In this document: in pieces, positions 26,642 through 35,550 of the stretch | Layout: the number at the start of each line of letters is the position of its first letter | How positions within the stretch are numbered: position 1 is the stretch's first letter | DNA from: Deferribacteres bacterium | GTDB lineage: Bacteria > Zhuqueibacterota > Zhuqueibacteria > Zhuqueibacterales > Geothermadaptataceae | Assembly: GCA_020633655.1 (NCBI GenBank) | Contig: JACKDF010000009.1 | Span: 186,001 to 250,000 of the forward strand | DNA: 64,000 nucleotides | Reading direction: 5' to 3' | Position numbers and translations under genes: made by a program | The notes under the pieces: model-generated | The model's database searches: none | What the model was told of the DNA's origin: nothing | What the model saw: only the letters and a program-made list of their open reading frames with translations

Positions 26642-27589
26642 TTATCCACTGATGTGTTCGCCGCCGTCGACGCGAATGATGTTGCCGTTCGCCCAGGCAG
26701 CTTCATCCAGGCACATCAGGAAAATAAAATTGCCGACGTCTTCCGGTGTTGTCAGGCGTTGGAAGGGATTGCGTTTTTTTGCGCTGGCTTTGAGGTGATT
26801 GCTTCCGGGGATCAGGCGCAGTGCAGGCGTGTCGGTAACACCGGCTTGAATCACATTGCAGCGAATGCCATAGGGTGCGTATTCTTTGGCAATGGCACGG
26901 GAGACCGCTTCAAGGGCGGTTTTCGCAGCAGCGACAGCGGCATAACCCTTCCAGGCAATTTCGTTACCTTCGCTTGTCAGGCCAAAAACACGGGCGTCCC
27001 CAGCAAACATTTTTTCAGCAAAAATCGCTTGCACCCAACTCGCCAGACTCGTACCCATGCTGTAAAGCGTCAGGGAAAAATCTTCATCGCCGAGGAGTTC
27101 GGACTGGTTGTATTCCGGGGGGGTTGTAATACCGGCGAATTCCTCTATGCCTTCCATAAATAGCGCATCGATATTTTCCTGCAAATCACTCGGTAAGATT
27201 CCGAGTTTATTGCTTAAACTTGTGAGCATCTTTGCATGTTTTTCTTTTAATTTCTCTGGTTCCTGTACCATCAGCTTTAAGTTGCCGAAAGCAATAGAAT
27301 GCAGCACCATGCGCACGCGGCCGTTTGCTCCCATAGCCCGTTGCAATTGCGACAGGACCTCACTGCGGCCTTCTTCGCTGAGAGCGTTTGTATTGCAGGC
27401 GAGAAATTTAACACCTGTCGCCCGTATGGCCTCAAACTCCGGTTCGATATTTTTCATCGCGCCGCGGCGGTCTCTGTGCACGATGCAAATATTCATGCCG
27501 TGCTGGCTTAATTTTCTTGCGGTAGCCAGGCCGAAACCACTGGAACCGCCAAGGATGACTGCCCAGTAATTCGGATTAAATTTTATCAT
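26642..27589 (-). CDS. SDR reductase, FabL/FabI-like (probable enoyl-ACP reductase)
   Basis: A 315-residue short-chain dehydrogenase with ILGGSSGFGLA for NAD(P)H binding and Tyr216-x6-Lys223 (GYAAVAAAK). Spacing of six between Tyr and Lys is the enoyl-ACP reductase (FabI/FabL) pattern, unlike the Y-x3-K of FabG. Downstream TDTPALRLIPG resembles FabL. It is about 60 residues longer than FabI because of an insertion around 105-170. It is the first gene of the island; the 374-base gap upstream should hold the promoter. A weak GGAATT precedes the ATG. Confidence 0.8.
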   Translation of the reverse strand: MIKFNPNYWAVILGGSSGFGLATARKLSQHGMNICIVHRDRRGAMKNIEPEFEAIRATGVKFLACNTNALSEEGRSEVLSQLQRAMGANGRVRMVLHSIAFGNLKLMVQEPEKLKEKHAKMLTSLSNKLGILPSDLQENIDALFMEGIEEFAGITTPPEYNQSELLGDEDFSLTLYSMGTSLASWVQAIFAEKMFAGDARVFGLTSEGNEIAWKGYAAVAAAKTALEAVSRAIAKEYAPYGIRCNVIQAGVTDTPALRLIPGSNHLKASAKKRNPFQRLTTPEDVGNFIFLMCLDEAAWANGNIIRVDGGEHISG

Positions 27590-27963
27590 TATAATTCCAT
27601 CCCAATTTGGAAAAATGAACGCTGTTCAAAAGAATCCGAGTAACATAAGAATAATATCATTAAAACAAAATCTTTTCTCTCTGGTTTTACGAAAATCCTT
27701 GCTATAAACGGTAGTGTGTGTGATATTCAATGCTCGAATGGAAGAAAGTGCAAAACTTGCTTGTTGATAGTAGCGTCCTGATTGATACAGCACTATTCCT
27801 TGAATAAATTGGTAATGAAATTTACTGATTTAAAGCGTGAAAATACTTGTTTCACATGGGTTGCTGTGGAGCACAGTTGCAGGTGTAAGAGAGATTGTGC
27901 AGGACGAGCCCAATCAAATGAAAAATAGCGAATTTATTATACTCTACAAGGAGTTCCCGGAAC
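27590..27963. other. Divergent promoter region
   Basis: AT-rich gap between the divergently read reductase and DUF3857 genes. It must hold both promoters, but I see no single convincing -35/-10 pair, no repeat and no RNA signature. Confidence 0.5.
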
Positions 27964-30900
27964 ATGATGAAGTCATCAAAAAGTATTTTATTATTTTTTA
28001 TTTTACTGGCATCGACAGCGTTTGCATCGACCGAAAAAAGCGAACAATTGGTGCAGGAAGCCTGGGATGCGTGGCAAAAAAATGACCAGATGCTGGTGGA
28101 GCAAAAATTCCTCTCCGCAATTCATCAGGACCCGGCCAATATTCGTGCCCACGTCGGATTGTCCTTCCTGTACACATTACAACAGAAAGATGTCGATGCG
28201 TGGTATGCTTTCCGAAGAATAGTGGAGGACAGCACCGCGGACCCGTATCCCTACTTGTTTGCCGAATGGATTACACCGAAAATTCAGGGTAATGTACACA
28301 AACCGGACTTGGGTATCGAGAAACTTTACCTTGATTTGAGCAAAAAAGCTGATCGTGGCGGTGTACTGCAGGCGATGGCGAATGAAATGCTGGGAGAATA
28401 TTACGAGGATAAAGGCGATTACGAAAAAGCAACTGCCTCGTTTGCGCGTCTGCATACGGTGGATGACTGGATGGTCTGTGGTCCCTTTGACAATATCTCC
28501 GCTTCCGGTTTTCAAAAGCAGTTCCCGCCAGAAAATGAATACAAACCGGATACACAATACGAAGGCCAAAACGGTGTTCCTGTAACCTGGTTTCCCGTTC
28601 CTGAACTGCGGCGCGATCACTGGGTTGACTTTCGCCGTTATTTTGCTTTTATCGAATCGATTTTTTACGCTAACACATTTGTCTACAGCCCAACAAAACA
28701 GGATGTGCAGCTGCGTGTTGGGACTTCCGGCTCCGTGAAGACATTCCTCAACGATCAACTGGTGATGGAGTATTTCGACGAAAACAACAACGACCTCGAC
28801 ACTTACATCGTCACGACAACTTTGCAAAAGGGCTGGAACCGCGTGCTGATGAAATGTGGATTCTCAGAGATCAGCCGCTGCAATTTTATGCTGCGCATCA
28901 CCGATGAATTCGGGCGACCAGTGCAAGGTCTAAAGATTTCGACCGCGAAAGAAAAATATTCGAAGAAGAAAAATGCAAAAGCTGAAGTCGTCGAGAATTT
29001 TGCAGAGAAATTTTTCAAAAACAAGATCGCTTTGAATCCACAGCATTTGGAAAATTACCTTTTACTTGCCGACTGCTATCTGCGCAACGACAAAGCGGTT
29101 GAGGCCGAACTCATACTGCAGAAAGGTTTGTTGCAGGCGCCCGAGAATACCATGCTGCTCACCGCCATTCTCGAAGCCTACATGCGTGGTGAAAAATACG
29201 ATGAAATTTCCACGACCATTGAAAAGCTGTCCGCCATCGATGATAAGCTGCCCAACGTACTTGACTACATGATTAATCAGGCGATGGACAACGAAGATTG
29301 GGACAAGGCTGAGGAGCTCATCGATCAACTCGATTTGATTCAGCCATCTTCTGAGCTCGTGCTCAACCATCGCATTCATCTCTACAGCAAAAAAGGGCTT
29401 ATCAATGAAATGATGGCGACCGCTGTGCAAGCGATGGAGAAATATCCCGACAACTGGACTTTCACCTATTTTAATGCCGCCCTATCCATTCAAACCTCGC
29501 GAAATTATACGGCCGCTATTAAAATGGTGGAAGATTTTCTCCAACGCCAGCACATTGAAGCAGCGTATCGTTCTCTGGCGGATTTCTACCTGCGTGCGTC
29601 GCAAATCGATAAGTGGGAAGAAACGCAGAGTGCCTTGCTGCACCGTGCCACCGCCGCTCCTGGAGAACATCACAACATGGCGACGATTTACCTGAGCATG
29701 CAGAAATACGATAAAGCGTTGCAATCCATCGGCGAAGCCATTCGCCTGTGTCCCAACAGTTCGCAATATTTTGAAATACAGGGTGACATCCACCGTCTGC
29801 TGGACGACAAAAGTGCAGCCAAGCAATCCTTTAAGCAGGCGTTGAAATTTCTGCCAACCAACTACGATGCACGGGATAAATTGCGTGAGCTCGAAGGAAA
29901 GAAAGATATTTTTCAGAATTTTGGTGAGCGCGATATAAACGACTGGATTACCGATGCCCCTGTTTCTGAAGATTATAACGGTGCTGCCGCTGTCATCATT
30001 CTCGATGACAACCGTCGTGTGGTGTACGACAAAGGCGCCTCAGAGTCAACCCGCGAGCTGCTCGTACGTGTTTTCACAAAGTCGGGTATTGATGATTTTA
30101 AGGAATACCAGATTCCCACCAATCCCTATTCGGAAAAATTGATCATCGAAAACGCCACGGTTATCAAGAGTGATGGTTCGAAGATTAAAGCGGATACGGA
30201 AGGGAGCTATGTCGTTTTTAAATCGCTGGAAGAAAACGATTTTATCTATTTGAAATGGCGTGTGCGTAATTACTACAGCGGCAAGCTGTCCAATCATTTC
30301 TGGGATGAGTTTCATTTCAATACCTTTCACCCGGTCAAACATGTGCGCTATTCGTTGCTCGTGCCCGATACCTGCACATTCCATCACCGGACACAGAATA
30401 TGCCCGATGAGCCGCGTGTCACCAAAACCAGCGACGGCACCATGTACGCCTGGTCCCTCGACGATGAAGCATCCATCGGTTATGAGTATGGAATGCCAAT
30501 CCTGCGTGATGTGGGAAAAATGCTGTTCATCACCAGCATTCCCGACTGGCAATATCTCGTGGACTGGTACCTGGATCTGGCGCGGACAAAGACACGCACT
30601 TCCTATGAAATTCAGGAAGTCGTGCATGAGCTTTTCAAAAATAAAGACCATATTTCCGAAGAAGAAAAAATTCGCACCATATACAATTACATAACAGAGA
30701 ACATACGCTACAGCAGCATTCCCTTTCGCCAGTCCGGACTCATCCCGCAGAAAGCCCGGGACGTACTGGTGACAAAAATTGGCGATTGCAAAGACGTTTC
30801 GACCCTGTGCATCGCCATGCTCAAAGAAGCCGGTGTCGACGCGAACTACGTGCTGGTGAACACCCGTGACGAAGGATTGAACGTAAATTCCCTGCCATCC

Positions 30901-31719
30901 ATCAATTTCAATCACTGCATCGCCGGAGTTGAAACGGATAAAGGATTGCAATACCTCGATTTAACCGCCTACAATTATCCCGTGGGCACGGTGCCGGAAA
31001 TGGATGTGGACAGCTTCAGTTTGCTCATCAAAAAAGGCGAAACAGCACCGGAACACCTGGATGCGGAGAAGTTCCTGCCAAAGAAAATCGAACGCACAAC
31101 CCAGATCACCCTGCGGGAGGACAACAGCATTCTCGTCACCTCCGAGGTGCTTCGCTCTGGCAGTATTACAGCCTCCATTCGTCGTGCCTACCGTGAAAAA
31201 ACACTGGAAGAACGGGAGAAATCCATGGCAGCCACCTTAGCCAATGATTTTCCCAATGTGAAACTCCTGCAATTGAACGTCGGCGATTTGCAGGAATTGA
31301 ATGCCGATGTGCACTATTCCTACACCTTTGAAGTGCCCAACTATGCCAACGAGGCGGGACAGTTTAAATTCATGCAAATTCCCTGGGCGGATAAATTGAA
31401 GTCAGACCGGGGTTTAGCCTACGACAAACGCACTTATGCCTACCAGTTCTGGCCGTGGGCGGATGTGTTTGAACAGGAACTTGAATTGACCTTGCCTGCG
31501 GGATATTCGCTGGTGGATGTGCCAAAGAAAGTGGAAATGTCGTCCCCGATAGCTGATTTCAGCCTGACATTTGAATACACAGATGGCGTTTTGAAAGCTG
31601 TACGCAAGCTGGAACAAAAGAAAGGTATTATTGAACCGCAGGAATACGAAGCATTCCGCAAGTTTTACAACGATGTGCTCACCGAGGACAACAAGCAGAT
31701 ATTGTTGAAAAAGGAATAG
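27964..31719 (+). CDS. Large secreted TPR, DUF3857 and transglutaminase-like protein
   Basis: 1,251 residues with a signal peptide (MMKSSKSILLFFILLASTAFA). TPR-like repeats at ~25-110, a beta-sandwich opening with MVCGPFDN at ~170-330, a second TPR block at ~345-640, a DUF3857 domain at ~690-860, and a transglutaminase-like papain-fold domain whose triad can be read as Cys942 (GDCKDVS), His984 (NHCIAG) and Asp999 (YLDLTA). The C-terminal ~200 residues are beta-rich. DUF3857-transglutaminase proteins are common in Bacteroidota envelopes; the reaction is not established. AAGGAG precedes the ATG. Monocistronic by context. Confidence 0.88.
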   Translation: MMKSSKSILLFFILLASTAFASTEKSEQLVQEAWDAWQKNDQMLVEQKFLSAIHQDPANIRAHVGLSFLYTLQQKDVDAWYAFRRIVEDSTADPYPYLFAEWITPKIQGNVHKPDLGIEKLYLDLSKKADRGGVLQAMANEMLGEYYEDKGDYEKATASFARLHTVDDWMVCGPFDNISASGFQKQFPPENEYKPDTQYEGQNGVPVTWFPVPELRRDHWVDFRRYFAFIESIFYANTFVYSPTKQDVQLRVGTSGSVKTFLNDQLVMEYFDENNNDLDTYIVTTTLQKGWNRVLMKCGFSEISRCNFMLRITDEFGRPVQGLKISTAKEKYSKKKNAKAEVVENFAEKFFKNKIALNPQHLENYLLLADCYLRNDKAVEAELILQKGLLQAPENTMLLTAILEAYMRGEKYDEISTTIEKLSAIDDKLPNVLDYMINQAMDNEDWDKAEELIDQLDLIQPSSELVLNHRIHLYSKKGLINEMMATAVQAMEKYPDNWTFTYFNAALSIQTSRNYTAAIKMVEDFLQRQHIEAAYRSLADFYLRASQIDKWEETQSALLHRATAAPGEHHNMATIYLSMQKYDKALQSIGEAIRLCPNSSQYFEIQGDIHRLLDDKSAAKQSFKQALKFLPTNYDARDKLRELEGKKDIFQNFGERDINDWITDAPVSEDYNGAAAVIILDDNRRVVYDKGASESTRELLVRVFTKSGIDDFKEYQIPTNPYSEKLIIENATVIKSDGSKIKADTEGSYVVFKSLEENDFIYLKWRVRNYYSGKLSNHFWDEFHFNTFHPVKHVRYSLLVPDTCTFHHRTQNMPDEPRVTKTSDGTMYAWSLDDEASIGYEYGMPILRDVGKMLFITSIPDWQYLVDWYLDLARTKTRTSYEIQEVVHELFKNKDHISEEEKIRTIYNYITENIRYSSIPFRQSGLIPQKARDVLVTKIGDCKDVSTLCIAMLKEAGVDANYVLVNTRDEGLNVNSLPSINFNHCIAGVETDKGLQYLDLTAYNYPVGTVPEMDVDSFSLLIKKGETAPEHLDAEKFLPKKIERTTQITLREDNSILVTSEVLRSGSITASIRRAYREKTLEEREKSMAATLANDFPNVKLLQLNVGDLQELNADVHYSYTFEVPNYANEAGQFKFMQIPWADKLKSDRGLAYDKRTYAYQFWPWADVFEQELELTLPAGYSLVDVPKKVEMSSPIADFSLTFEYTDGVLKAVRKLEQKKGIIEPQEYEAFRKFYNDVLTEDNKQILLKKE

Positions 31720-31774
31720 ATGTTTCAATGTAGGCTGAGCCCCCAGCGGACGCTGAGCCTGCCTGCTACGGGCC

Positions 31775-31820
31775 GGTTCCTAAGTCTGTCGAAGGATGGT
31801 TCCTGAGCCTGTCGAAGGAT
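31775..31820. repeat. Two tandem 23-bp copies of the CTGAGCCTGTCGAAGGAT repeat
   Basis: GGTTCCTRAGYCTGTCGAAGGAT occurs twice back to back, followed by a third partial GGTTC. It is the reverse complement of the CTTCGACAGGCTCAGG core found at 34804 and in other repeats here. It lies in the 31720-32442 gap. Confidence 0.8.
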
Positions 31821-31853
31821 GGTTCATCTACTCATCAATCGTCAAACCATCAC

Positions 31854-32030
31854 TTACCCAACGCGTTTGCTTGCCCCTTGTTTGCCGCGACGCGTTTCGT
31901 TTTTCCTGCTGCTGTTGTGCTTTATTTTGGATGAGTGGTCCGGGGTGTTATCCGAAGAACTCGAATGGGGATTGGTGCGGGTGAAGTTATGATAAGCGTC
32001 AATAATCTGGGATAATTCGTTAAAATTCAT
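31854..32030 (-). CDS. Possible 58-residue ORF (doubtful)
   Basis: An ATG (32030) with AGGCAGGAAG upstream opens a 58-residue frame starting MNFNELSQIIDAYHNF and becoming Ser/Lys/Arg-rich at the end. I do not recognise it. The start context looks genuine, but the low-complexity tail runs into a repeat-rich stretch, so this may be the remnant of a decayed gene. Confidence 0.2.
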   Translation of the reverse strand: MNFNELSQIIDAYHNFTRTNPHSSSSDNTPDHSSKIKHNSSRKNETRRGKQGASKRVG

Positions 32031-32342
32031 GGCTTCCTGCCTTTTTTGCTTGAAATTGTTGTCTCCTGTTACTGTAGTGTAACTAAATGCAGCAAAGTTA
32101 TTGTGCAGAAACAAATGTTAAATATTGATCGAAATAATTTCATTTCTTAGATTTAAAGCACGACAGAACAGGGTGAAGCACGCATGAGAATTTTTCAGGT
32201 ATCGGCAACCGGGAGAATTCTCCCAATGGGAATTGCAAAAAGTGCACGAAAAATTTGCAAGTGCCGTGCAAGCAGGCCCAAGCGGTCCCTGAACGTGCCG
32301 AAGGGCCCGCTTGCTGAAGGGGCCCCTTGTGGGTTGCATACA

Positions 32343-32425
32343 AAAGTGCGACGCACTTTACGTATTTCATGCAAACCAGATACAAAAGCCACCCCACGCT
32401 GTTATGGCAAGTGCGTCGCACTTTT
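32343..32425 (+). repeat. Paired-palindrome (REPIN-like) element upstream of the TIR-STAND gene
   Basis: Bounded by AAAGTGCGACGCACTTT and AAGTGCGTCGCACTTTT, each a near-perfect palindrome, about 50 bp apart. Matches 5268-5348 in both ends, in the TGGCAAGYGCRTCGCACTTT block and in orientation relative to the downstream start. Confidence 0.8.
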
Positions 32426-32442
32426 CACTTTTAGGGAAAAAC

Positions 32443-35286
32443 ATGGACAAAGTCTTTATCAGCTACAGCCACAAAGACAGAGCCTGGGTGAAGGATTGGC
32501 TCCTGCCGCGACTGGAACTACACGAGATTCAAACGCACATTGACTACCGCGATTTTGAAATTGGCGTTCCCGCTCTGGTGAACATGGAACGGGCGGTGGA
32601 GGAATGCGCCAAAACACTGATGGTACTGACTCCAAATTATGTGAACAGCGAGTTTTCTCAATTTGAGGCAATTATGCTGCAAACACAGGATCCCATTGGA
32701 TTGCGTAAAAAGATGTTGCCCCTCATGCAGACGAAATGTGACCTGCCGAAACGTCTTGCGATGATAACCTACGCCGATTTCCTCGATAAAAACAACCACG
32801 AAACCGAACTGATACGTGTCGTCAATCAGATTAAAAAAGACTTTGGCCTGCTGCCACCACCGAAGCCGGATTACCCCACATTAGCCGAAGAAAACATTTA
32901 CATTGAACGCCTGCCGGAAACCGGTTTTACCCTGTTTGGCCGCCAGAAAGAGTTGAAAATACTCGATGATGCCTGGCAAGCGAGCACGACTAACGTGATA
33001 AGTTTTGTCGCTTTTGGCGGTGTTGGTAAGTCCACGCTGGTGAAAAAATGGGCGGAGCGTTTGCGCTGGGAAAATTACCGCGGCGCGCAGAAAGTTTTTG
33101 CCTGGTCCTTTTACAGCCAAGGCACCAACGAGCGCGTGACCTCGGCAGAGCAATTTATAAATTACGCCTTAAAATGGTTTGGCGATGCCGATCCCGCCGC
33201 CGGTTCGGCCTGGGACAAAGGCCAGCGCCTGGCGAACCTGGTGCGGCGGCAGAAAACCCTGCTGCTGCTGGACGGTCTGGAACCGTTGCAGTCGGCGCAC
33301 GAATTTGAGAAGGGCAAAATTAAAGACCCGGCGCTAAGCATGCTGGTGCAGGAGCTGGCGCGCGACAACAACGGTCTGTGTGTGATTACCACGCGCCAGC
33401 CGGTATTTGAGATGGCCAACCACCCCGAATGCTGCACCCAGCACGACCTGGAAAAACTCAGTCCGCAAGCCGGTGCCGCGCTGCTGCGTTTGCAAAAAGT
33501 AAGCGGCAGCGACGCCCAACTCGAAGCTGCCGTGCAGAACTTTGGCAACCACGCCCTGGCTATTAACCTGCTCGGCGCCTGGTTGCACGATCTCCCCGGC
33601 CACGACATAAGCTCTGCACAGGACATAGCCAATTTGCCCGAGGTAACAGAAGCCGACGGCAAACACCCGCGTCGGGTGATGGCCGCTTTTGCCCAACGTT
33701 TTGGCGCCAGCGCCGAATGCGACCTGCTCAACGTGCTCGGCCTGTTCGACCGCCCGGTGGATTTGGCTGCCATTGCCGCAGTGACCAAAGCACCCGTGAT
33801 CACCAACCTCACGGAATTCCTCAGCGGCCAAAGCGACGCCGCGTTCCGCAGTACTTGCGACAGCCTGCGCCGTGCCAAATTGCTCGCCCCGGAAAGCAGC
33901 CACAACCCCGGCACCCTCGACTGCCACCCCCTGGTGCGCGAGCATTTTGCAGCTCAAGTACAGCAGGCACACCCCCACGCCTGGCGCGAAGCCCACAGCC
34001 GTTTGTACGACTACTATAAAAACCTGCCAGAAAAAGAACTGCCCGACACCCTGGTGGAAATGGAACCGCTGTTTGCTGCGGTGGCGCATGGTTGTTTGGC
34101 GGGCAAGCATCAGGAAGCAATTGAAGATGTGTACTTTAAAAGGATAAGTCGAGAAAATGATAGTTTTATCGTAAAAAAACTTGGTGCTTTTGGTTCAGAT
34201 TTAGCAGCTCTATCTAATTTTTTCGATCCCCCATGGCGGCAACCAGCAGCCGGATTGACTGATGCTGACAAAGCCATTGTCCTGAGCTGGGCAGGCTTTG
34301 GCTTGCGGTCGCTGGGGCGTTTGCGCGAGGCGGCTGAGCCCATGCAGGCTGGAATGGAAAACCTGATCCAACAAAAAAATTGGAAACAAGCAGCGGTCGC
34401 TGCCGGCAACCTGAGCGAGCTGTTCCTGACCATCGGTGAGGTGCAGCAGGCGGTGGCTGCCGCGCACCAGAGCGTCGACTTCGCCGACCGTAGTGGGGAT
34501 GGATTTCAACGTGAAGTTGCACGCACTCAAGCTGGCGATGCGCTGCACCAGTCCGGCGTCCTCGACGAAGCGGAAAAATTCTTCCGCGAAGCCGAAGCCA
34601 TGCAACAGCAAAGTCAGCGGTCATACCGCTATCTCTACAGCCTGCAAGGTTTCCAGTTCTGCGACCTGCTGCTGAGCCAGGGGCAGGTGGAGGAGGTGTT
34701 GCTGCGGGCGGAATTAATTTTAAATGTCGGAGTTAAAGATAGAGTTCTTTTAGAAATTGGATTAGGAAATCTTTCAATTGGTCGCGCGTATTTGCAAATG
34801 ATCCTTCGACAGGCTCAGGGTCCGGAAATAAGCACGGAGGCTGAGCCTGCCGAAGCCGGACTTAGTTTTACCGATCATCCAACGTCCACCCTTCGATACT
34901 TCGGCAAAACTCAGCACAAGCAAGCTCAAGGTTCATACATAGCCAAAGCCACCACCCACCTCAACCAGGCCATAGCCGGCCTGCGGGAATTTAGCGCACA
35001 AGAATTTATTCCAAAAGGTCTTTTCGCCCGTGCCGCACTCCACCGCATGCAGGGGCATTTCCCGGCAGCATGGCAGGACCTGCATGAAGCGCAGGAAATC
35101 GCACAGCGCGGGGAGAAGGGATTGCACCTGGCGGATTTTCATCTCGAGGCGTGTCGTTTGTGCCTGGCTGAGGGCAGGAAGACAGAGGCGCAGGAGCATC
35201 TCAGTACCGCGGAGAAAATGGTGCACAAAATGGGCTACCTGCGCCGGGTACCGGAAATTGAGGTGTTGCTGAAGATGTTGGTGTGA
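32443..35286 (+). CDS. TIR-STAND-TPR protein (candidate anti-phage effector)
   Basis: 947 residues. Residues 1-~130 are a TIR domain (MDKVFISYSHKDRAW) with a candidate NADase catalytic Glu75 in SQFEAIM. Residues ~165-480 form a STAND (NB-ARC-like) NTPase with P-loop GGVGKST (192-198), Walker B LLLLDGLEP and a winged-helix region. From ~560 to the end are TPR-like helical repeats. In bacterial TIR-STAND systems the repeats sense an invader and the TIR domain depletes NAD+. The ATG at 32443 follows AGGG; the earlier frame start reads through a repeat. Residues ~787-831 (RQAQGPEISTEAEPAEAG onward) are translated from a dispersed repeat and interrupt the TPR pattern. Confidence 0.9.
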   Translation: MDKVFISYSHKDRAWVKDWLLPRLELHEIQTHIDYRDFEIGVPALVNMERAVEECAKTLMVLTPNYVNSEFSQFEAIMLQTQDPIGLRKKMLPLMQTKCDLPKRLAMITYADFLDKNNHETELIRVVNQIKKDFGLLPPPKPDYPTLAEENIYIERLPETGFTLFGRQKELKILDDAWQASTTNVISFVAFGGVGKSTLVKKWAERLRWENYRGAQKVFAWSFYSQGTNERVTSAEQFINYALKWFGDADPAAGSAWDKGQRLANLVRRQKTLLLLDGLEPLQSAHEFEKGKIKDPALSMLVQELARDNNGLCVITTRQPVFEMANHPECCTQHDLEKLSPQAGAALLRLQKVSGSDAQLEAAVQNFGNHALAINLLGAWLHDLPGHDISSAQDIANLPEVTEADGKHPRRVMAAFAQRFGASAECDLLNVLGLFDRPVDLAAIAAVTKAPVITNLTEFLSGQSDAAFRSTCDSLRRAKLLAPESSHNPGTLDCHPLVREHFAAQVQQAHPHAWREAHSRLYDYYKNLPEKELPDTLVEMEPLFAAVAHGCLAGKHQEAIEDVYFKRISRENDSFIVKKLGAFGSDLAALSNFFDPPWRQPAAGLTDADKAIVLSWAGFGLRSLGRLREAAEPMQAGMENLIQQKNWKQAAVAAGNLSELFLTIGEVQQAVAAAHQSVDFADRSGDGFQREVARTQAGDALHQSGVLDEAEKFFREAEAMQQQSQRSYRYLYSLQGFQFCDLLLSQGQVEEVLLRAELILNVGVKDRVLLEIGLGNLSIGRAYLQMILRQAQGPEISTEAEPAEAGLSFTDHPTSTLRYFGKTQHKQAQGSYIAKATTHLNQAIAGLREFSAQEFIPKGLFARAALHRMQGHFPAAWQDLHEAQEIAQRGEKGLHLADFHLEACRLCLAEGRKTEAQEHLSTAEKMVHKMGYLRRVPEIEVLLKMLV
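34804..34935 (+). repeat. Dispersed repeat inserted in frame in the TIR-STAND gene
   Basis: CTTCGACAGGCTCAGG at one end, GGCTGAGCCTGCCGAAG inside and CTTCGATACTTCGGC...GCTCAAGGTTC at the other are variants of the intergenic repeats at 14076, 31775 and 41501. 132 bp long, a multiple of three, so the reading frame is kept. Confidence 0.8.
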
Positions 35287-35289
35287 CAA

Positions 35290-35447
35290 CCCTTGCGAAG
35301 GCTCCAAGCCTTCGCAAGGGTGAAGAAATGCCGGGTTCAGGGGGCATCCCCTGAACCATCATAGATGGTGGTGTTAGGGTACGCAGCGGGGGGAATTAAC
35401 GGGTACTGGATTTTAAAACTCTTGCGAAGGTTGGCAACCTTCGCAAG
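35290..35447. repeat. Three perfect hairpins in a row
   Basis: 35290-35320: CCCTTGCGAAGGC/GCCTTCGCAAGGG, 13 bp, 5-base loop. 35334-35357: GGTTCAGGGG/CCCCTGAACC, 10 bp, 4-base loop. 35421-35447: CTTGCGAAGGTTG/CAACCTTCGCAAG, 13 bp, nearly no loop. The first and third share the CTTGCGAAGG arm. They fill the gap after the TIR-STAND stop and may block transcription into the next gene. Confidence 0.8.
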
Positions 35448-35550
35448 GATCAGGTTAGAAATCACACAAAACACTCCCACACGGGGACGTGGGGTAAATT
35501 TTGGGCTGAGGAACGGCTTTTCCAAATACCGAAACAAGAGGAGGGATTTT

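Noticed and set aside
27837..28085. 82-residue frame overlapping the start of the DUF3857 gene
   Set aside because: It overlaps the signal peptide of a clear gene in another frame and has no ribosome site or family resemblance.
31741..31830. Tandem 23-bp repeat looked like the start of a CRISPR array
   Set aside because: Copies are directly adjacent without spacers, there are only two full units, no cas gene is near, and the same core is dispersed elsewhere.
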